DNA from: Azadirachta indica
Lineage: Eukaryota; Streptophyta; Magnoliopsida; Sapindales; Meliaceae
NCBI GenBank assembly: GCA_022749755.1
Contig: CM040453.1
Location: forward strand, 14,579,368 to 14,643,367
Reading direction: 5' to 3'
Length of the DNA stretch: 64,000 nt
The notes under the pieces are model-generated. The model was not told the DNA's origin and ran no database searches. It saw only the letters and a list, made by a program, of their open reading frames with translations. Numbering within the stretch: the stretch's first letter is position 1; the number at the start of each line of letters is the position of its first letter. A program made the translations under genes and the position numbers. Shown piece by piece: positions 58,298 through 64,000 of the stretch.

Positions 58298-60415
58298 TCA
58301 AGCTGTATGCACAATTGAAGCAGCTTTATTGAGCCTGTCAAGGATGCCACTGGCCTTTCTCTTGGCCCTTGAGGTTCCATTCTCTGCGAGTCTAGAAAGC
58401 GCACCATAAGCATTTTCCTCTTCCATGATCAGCCTCAATTTAGTCCGATCATTAAAGCAGATGTTATACAGAATTGCAACAGAATTTTCCTTGTTGCGTT
58501 CACAAGTGCTCTCCCTTATGATGTCCAGCAAGCAGGGTATGGCTCCTAGTTCCCCCATGTCCTCAATTGCAACTTGATGAGTAGAAAGCATTGCAAGAAT
58601 AGACAACAGCTCGTCGACAAGTTTGTGTTCCATGATTTTCGTAAGAACCACCCTGACTGCCCCTGCATGTACAGCCCTCCTTTTATTCTCAAGGACAATA
58701 CACAGATTGAATATTGCAGAGGCAACATCCTTCATCACTAAGGGATGCCCTTCCTCTAAAAGTTCAACTAAAGGTTGGATAGCACCTGATTTCCCAATAA
58801 TGAGCTTGTTATTATCTAGGGCTGACAATGTGAATAGTGCTGCAGCGGCATTTCTTCTTGTTTCAATGGTTCCCGTTCTCAAGGAGTCAATTAGTAGAGG
58901 GATGGCCAATGGATTCTCAGCAACTAGTCTCTTATTATTGTCATGAATTGAGAGGTTCAGCACAGTTGTGATCAAATCCTCTTGGAGTTCCGGATCAGTA
59001 TCAGCTCTCCCAGGTGAGAGTGGATAGAGCAACTGGGGAATGGCATCAGTAGACTCTCCGAAAAGTGCCCGGACTGATGGCATCCTCTTTGTTAGCAGCC
59101 GAAGCTCTTTTGCTGCTTCCTTTTGTTCAGACAGGGAGGAGGACATCTTCTCAAGCAATGAATTGAAATAGCTTCTGCTGTCATCAGTCACAATATCTTC
59201 GTCAGGATCCTGAATCGGCTTTGGCAGCTCAATGCCATGCTCCTTGCACCATAGGGAAATCATTTCTCGTACCAAGTGATTAGGAGTAAGAATAGTATGA
59301 GAGAGGACTTGTTGGGTTTGAGGGCATGTTCGGTTGCCTTGATTTAGCCACCTCTGGATGCAAACTCGATCATAAGTCTGCAAATTTAACACAGATTAAG
59401 AACTAAAATAACGAATCGTGTGAGCTTTTAGATCATTTAGAGAATCAAAAAGTTCAAAGAGATGAGAAATAAAAATTCCTACAGATGTCCAGAATGAAAT
59501 TCTTTATAAATTATTAGTCTCAGTAAAAAGAGCTCAATTTTCATTGAACACACACCCATTACATATTTCCTGGAAAAAAGAGATTCAAAATTGTAAGAAT
59601 GGCTGCGCTTGCAAGGAGATTTTAATACATCTTCACTACCACCATTTCAAAAACCACACATGTAATGTGAACCGAGCATTGAAAGTCCTCCCAAACAACC
59701 AAATTCCTACTTCAAGTTAGGCTACATACCAAACAAAACGTTACTTAAATTCCACGGAGACTCAATCCGCCGAACAACTAAGACCCAAACAACGCCTCGA
59801 AATCCAAAGTTTAGAAATTTCATAGTTGTACAAACCCAAAAAGTTGGGACACCTCAGGCAGAAAAATGCTCCAATGCAACAATTGTGCACAATCCAGAAC
59901 ATCAACAGAGAGCATACTCCAAAAAGGAAGAGAGAAAGACACTTGAAAATCTATCACCTCCACCCAACACAAGATTCATAAGACTGATACCAAATAAAAG
60001 ACATACATTTCAGCACCGAAAAAGGAAAATACTAATCCAAAAGACACATAACATTGCATTACAGAAATCAAATAATAACACAAAAGAACTAAATTCAACA
60101 AAAACAAAGGTACCCAGATTCTAAAAAGCAAAAATTGAAGCACCAAACCTTGCCATTTGCCAAGACAACAGGGTCAGCCATAATCTCTCCAGAAATAGGA
60201 CACCTGAACTCATCAGGCACACCTTTAAAAGAATGAGATTTCTTCAACTTCAACTCTTTCAAACAAGCCAAAACCCTCAAAGCCTCATCAGTTACTTGTA
60301 TTCCATAATCGTCTTCATCAAGAATTGCCTTCACCAATCTCTGCAACTCTTTCTTCAACTCCAGAGCCTTTCTAACACATGGAGTAGTTTCTTCTTCAAC
60401 TCCTGGGTTGGCCAT
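58298..60415 (-). CDS. PUB9: U-box/ARM E3 ubiquitin ligase, PUB9-like
   Basis: Two exons, 60149-60415 and 58298-59377, with a 771-bp GT-AG intron that splits the U-box; 448 aa. PUB proteins bind an E2 through the U-box and attach ubiquitin to partners held by the ARM repeats. Residues 1-66 hold a short helical U-box N-terminal region (KALELKKELQRLVKAIL). The U-box spans about 67-140 (FRCPISGEIMADPVVLANGK, then TYDRVCIQRWL, TCPQTQQ and LTPNHLVREMI). ARM repeats run from about 185 to 435, with LLxxG, NAAAALFTLS and SAIFNLC helices. The ending SIVHTA resembles the PUB9 C-terminus as I recall it. The start is the ATG at 60415 (MANPGVEEE); an upstream in-frame ATG at 60433 is less likely. No disabling change. 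Confidence 0.95.
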
Positions 60416-63400
60416 AAATTGAGAAAGAATCAAACTGGGTTTGTTTCAGAGAACAAAAAGAGAGTCAAATACATGGGTTTTCTTCCTTCCTAGTTCCTTC
60501 TTCTTCTTCTGCAATCTTCAGTTTGGACTTTTTTTCCTATAAGAAACAGAAACTGGCTTACACTTGTTAGTTATACACACTACACAATGTGAAGCTTCAG
60601 TTTTGTGATTATATCACCCGCCGCGGTTGTTGCTTTCGTCACTGTGCAATTTGATTGGACAGAGTGGGGTTCATTTTGTCTTTTCAGATTTTGTAAAGTT
60701 CTGTCAACCTATCACATGCCGCCATGCATGCATTTAAAAGGTCTCGAGAATCACCTTGTTTGATGCTTGGAGTGGTTATGAATCTTTCCAATGGACTTCT
60801 TTCGCAAGGATATGTATACAAAAGGCTGGTTTCATTTTCAAATTCAATTAACATTTTTTAAATTAGGATTTGATTTTTGGTTAGATTCATTTATGATGTT
60901 AATTAATTGAATTAGATAGGCTTCATTTAAAAAATCATGACTTTTAACTTTCAGCCCATTTCTAATTTATGTATTGGTAAATTATATATATATAACACGT
61001 AATATTGAAAAAAATATATATATTTGGTAATATTAAAAATAAAATATATAAGCGCTTTTGTATATAAATACATTTTTTAAAAAGTTATTAACGCCGAGTA
61101 TTTAACTTTTATTTAATAAATATATATTATTTTAAGAAATATTTTTAATATTAATTAAATTCAATAAAAGTTTAAAATAAATAATTAAATATATGAATAA
61201 GTACTTTTTTAAAATTTAATATTTATATAGTACTAATTGGTATGGATAAATTTGTCCTGTTATATTTAACTGTTATCGTTTGTTTAACAAATTTTTCTTT
61301 TTAAAATTATTTTACATATGAATTTAGTCCTTCAAAATTTAATATCAAATTAAATAGGATTAAGGCTTTTTTCTAGTTTGAAATTAGACACCAACATTAA
61401 TTGAACAATTAATATTAATAAATTCATTGGTTTGAATCATGATTTGAAATAGTAATTAGAATCTACAACCACAAAAGAAAGTGTGAATTTGATTGGGATG
61501 CTAATCTACTTTTGATTTTGAAAGATGATGATTCATGCATGTACTGTGTCTTTGGCTATTAATGTTTTCTATGATGATTACACTTTTAGAGGAAAAGTCT
61601 TTGTCATAATGTTTTCACTAAATAAAGAAATAAATATTTATAATTAAAATTTAAATAAATCGTTATTGTTATTTTAAAAAATTTACATTAAAGTAACCAA
61701 AGTCCTTTTTACATGTATTATATTATCAAAAGATTTTGCTAGTTGAATCAAGTAATACAGATAAAATAATTTTAACAAAATATTTAGTATACATAATTCA
61801 ATATATTTGTCCTAAATATGGTTATAAAATATGTAAAAAAAATCATTATAAAATTTTTCAAGTACTTTTTTAAAAGAAATATTCAAATTTTTGTAAAAAT
61901 TGCATTTAGGATTTGTTTGGTAAAATTTTTAAATAGAACTTCTTAAAGTAGATTTTTATGAGTAAAAATTTTAACAAAAATTTATTAATTATTTAGTTAT
62001 TACAAATAATTTTTTTAAAAAGTTATATAATTAATTTAATAGATAAATTTTTAAAATTATATTATAAAAAAATAATATAAAATTTTTAAAATAAAATAAA
62101 AGTATTTCATATACTTTATTTTAATAAACAACTCATAAAATATAAGTTTTTTCTAATATAAAAAAATGAATGTTTTTATTTTAAAGACTTTTTTTCTTAT
62201 ATCAAGCAAAATGACAATTAAAAAGATTAAAAAAATAATATTAGAAAAGTCTTACAGCCAAATAAAAAAAAATTAGATAAAACGAGCACTTAATATTATT
62301 TATAAACTTTTAATTCAAAATATTTTGTATCCTAACATTTTTATTATTTTGGAATTGATATTTAATCAAATATACCCAAAAGAAAATAAAACTTAACGCA
62401 CTTGAAGAATCTGCTGCCTCTGACAGCTGGCAGCTGCCTGATGATTTGGAATCTTCACTTGTCATTCCTCACCCTTTTTTTCTTTTTCTTCTAATAATTC
62501 ATCCTGATAATGACTACTCATATTAACTTCAAATAACAAATGAATATGTTGTATTACAATTATTCAATTATATTGTATCATATTTTATAAATATAAATAT
62601 ATATATTTTATAACTATCAATATATTGACAGTTTTTAAACTAGAAACAAACATATTTAAATTTTATTGGAATGATACACAAATAACATGATGTTTCAATT
62701 GTATTTTAAACTCTTTGTTTAAAAATTTTAAATTTATTTGTTTATAAACTATTCAACTTTTTTGTTCATAAAATCAAATTACCGTAAAAAATAATATTTT
62801 TGCGTAAAATGAATAATAAATTGTGATAGTATCAATAAAAATTTTAAAAAATTACTAAAATTAATATTATTAAGTGATTTTATGTCTTTTTAATTTGACT
62901 TTTTTATTAAATAAAATTATTTTTTAAAGATTAAATTCTTTTTAAAATTTTTTGACGTTGAAAAAAAAATTTAAAAAATTAAAAAAAAAAGAGAATAACT
63001 ATTATCTCCCTACATTTTAAACTAATACTCTATTATCTTTTTATATTTTTTATAATATTCCAACACTCCTCTGATTTTTTTTTATTAATTTTATCCTTCT
63101 GATCAATTAGTTATAAAATAGTAAAATTGAAAACATTTAAAATATTAAAGGGTAAAATAAAAAATTAAGAGGATGATATCATATTAAAAAAAATATTAAA
63201 AAAAAATAAAACATTAACTCAAAAAATAAAAGATTAACGAGCATTCTATCTTGAAAAAACTATTTTTCTTTCATTAGAATAAGCCAAATTCTCCAAAAAA
63301 ATCCTTCCACCTCATAATAATTATAGTTTCAGGAACTACATCTGAAAACCAAATATAAGCCAGATCTACTACTGATTTAAAAGCAGTTTGGAGCTGCCTT

Positions 63401-63868
63401 AGTAGCTCAGCTCTAACCACTCAGATTAATGTTGGCAACACAACCACCAACTCACAACTCCATCAAGAAAAGCATCATTTTCCTTTTAAACAGCAGAGAC
63501 CAGCGTAGTACTGGAAGAATAGACTTGTTTTTTATTTACATTACCGAAGAAAAAGGAACAACTGCTCAGTATCCACACCTAGCTGAAAACTACATTGTGA
63601 AATAAAACAAACAAGCAACCTGACATTTCCATGTGCAACTTGGGTTCCTGTGGAAAAACCAAAGTACTATAAGGATCTTCTCACTGGAAACAATAAAACC
63701 TCTTTCAAACAAGCGGAAGGAAATCCAAAGATCAAAGCCTATTTAACTATTTAGTCTTTGTCAAATTGTTGATAGAAACAAATTCTTTGTAAAAGGCAGC
63801 CAAAACAGTTTAAAAAAGAGGAAAAAAAAGAAAAAAAATTACATCCACAATGAAGGAGGTAGAAAATC
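60416..63868. other. AT-rich intergenic region
   Basis: PUB9 promoter and 5' leader lie in about 60416-60800, including a CT-rich tract. The remainder is extremely AT-rich without coding potential. Bases 61910-62280 resemble the interior of the Tourist-like MITE at 16750 (starting TTTGTTTGGTAAAATTTT), but the ends do not pair well. Bases 63400-63868 are probably the 3' untranslated region of the gene at the right edge. Confidence 0.45.
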
Positions 63869-64000
63869 CTAAGCAAGCATGTTCATCAACCTTAGTTTCA
63901 TTCCATGTGTATAATCCTGGCGATAATGATACGCAACAGACTTCTTATCTTCTCCAGCAAAGGCGGTGATCTTTTCTTGTAATTGTGATCTACAAGCAGC
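63869..64000 (-). CDS. C-terminal end of an unidentified gene (partial)
   Basis: A minus-strand frame is open from the window edge for 43 codons to a TAG at 63869-63871. The peptide (SQLQEKITAFAGEDKKSV..., ending GMKLRLMNMLA) has ordinary amino-acid composition, unlike the AT-driven frames around it. An AG at about 63989-63990 (CTTGTAG) may be an acceptor site, in which case the exon starts there. I do not recognise the family. Confidence 0.5.
   Translation of the reverse strand, partial: AACRSQLQEKITAFAGEDKKSVAYHYRQDYTHGMKLRLMNMLA

Noticed and set aside
61910..62280. Second complete copy of the Tourist-like MITE
   Set aside because: The interior resembles 16750-17172, but the ends do not form inverted repeats and no TTA duplication was found.

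Overview
The window looks like a piece of eudicot nuclear genome. It is strongly AT-rich, its genes have introns, and it is crowded with LTR retrotransposons, LINE fragments and MITEs. The genes belong to plant-type families: BAHD acyltransferase, R2R3-MYB, GH28 polygalacturonase, RIN4/NOI and a PUB-type U-box/ARM E3 ligase. I cannot name the species from sequence alone.

Layout, left to right. Three intact, intronless BAHD acyltransferase paralogs lie on the + strand at 1724-3025, 20478-21779 and 43262-44581. Between the first and second are a decayed SPT16 (FACT subunit) pseudogene (4300-7160), a fragment of a shaggy-like/GSK3 kinase gene (7575-7855), a complete but internally deleted Copia element (9114-13049) and the remains of a Mutator-like transposase (about 13900-16251). 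Between the second and third is a tandem duplication of a roughly 3.2-kb unit carrying an exopolygalacturonase-like gene. Copy 1 (about 22525-29695) keeps an intact gene at 27688-29113 but has a Copia element inserted beside it. Copy 2 (about 31007-36775) holds a pseudogene at 34482-35906 and at least four later insertions: a 51-bp LINE tail, a hAT-type MITE, a nested LTR element and a LINE 3' end. Each of the four has a target-site duplication. A LINE RNase H region is then split by a third Copia element (37572-42332), which has a perfect 5-bp target-site duplication.

Right of BAHD3 lies an R2R3-MYB gene of the bHLH-interacting, anthocyanin-regulator type (45218-46072, - strand) with a GC-AG second intron. 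About 8 kb of mostly featureless AT-rich DNA follows. Next come a RIN4/NOI-family gene (54393-56223, +) and a PUB9-like U-box/ARM ubiquitin ligase gene (58298-60415, -). The last 132 bases are the C-terminal coding end of an unidentified - strand gene.

Biologically, the left 46 kb is an expanded acyltransferase cluster with a MYB regulator at its edge, interleaved with a duplicated cell-wall hydrolase and repeatedly invaded by transposons. The right 10 kb is ordinary single-copy gene space. I saw no CRISPR array, tRNA, rRNA or bacterial-type operon. Exon boundaries were set by reading GT/GC-AG sites and checking that reading frames join. Family calls come from recognising motifs; no database search was run.
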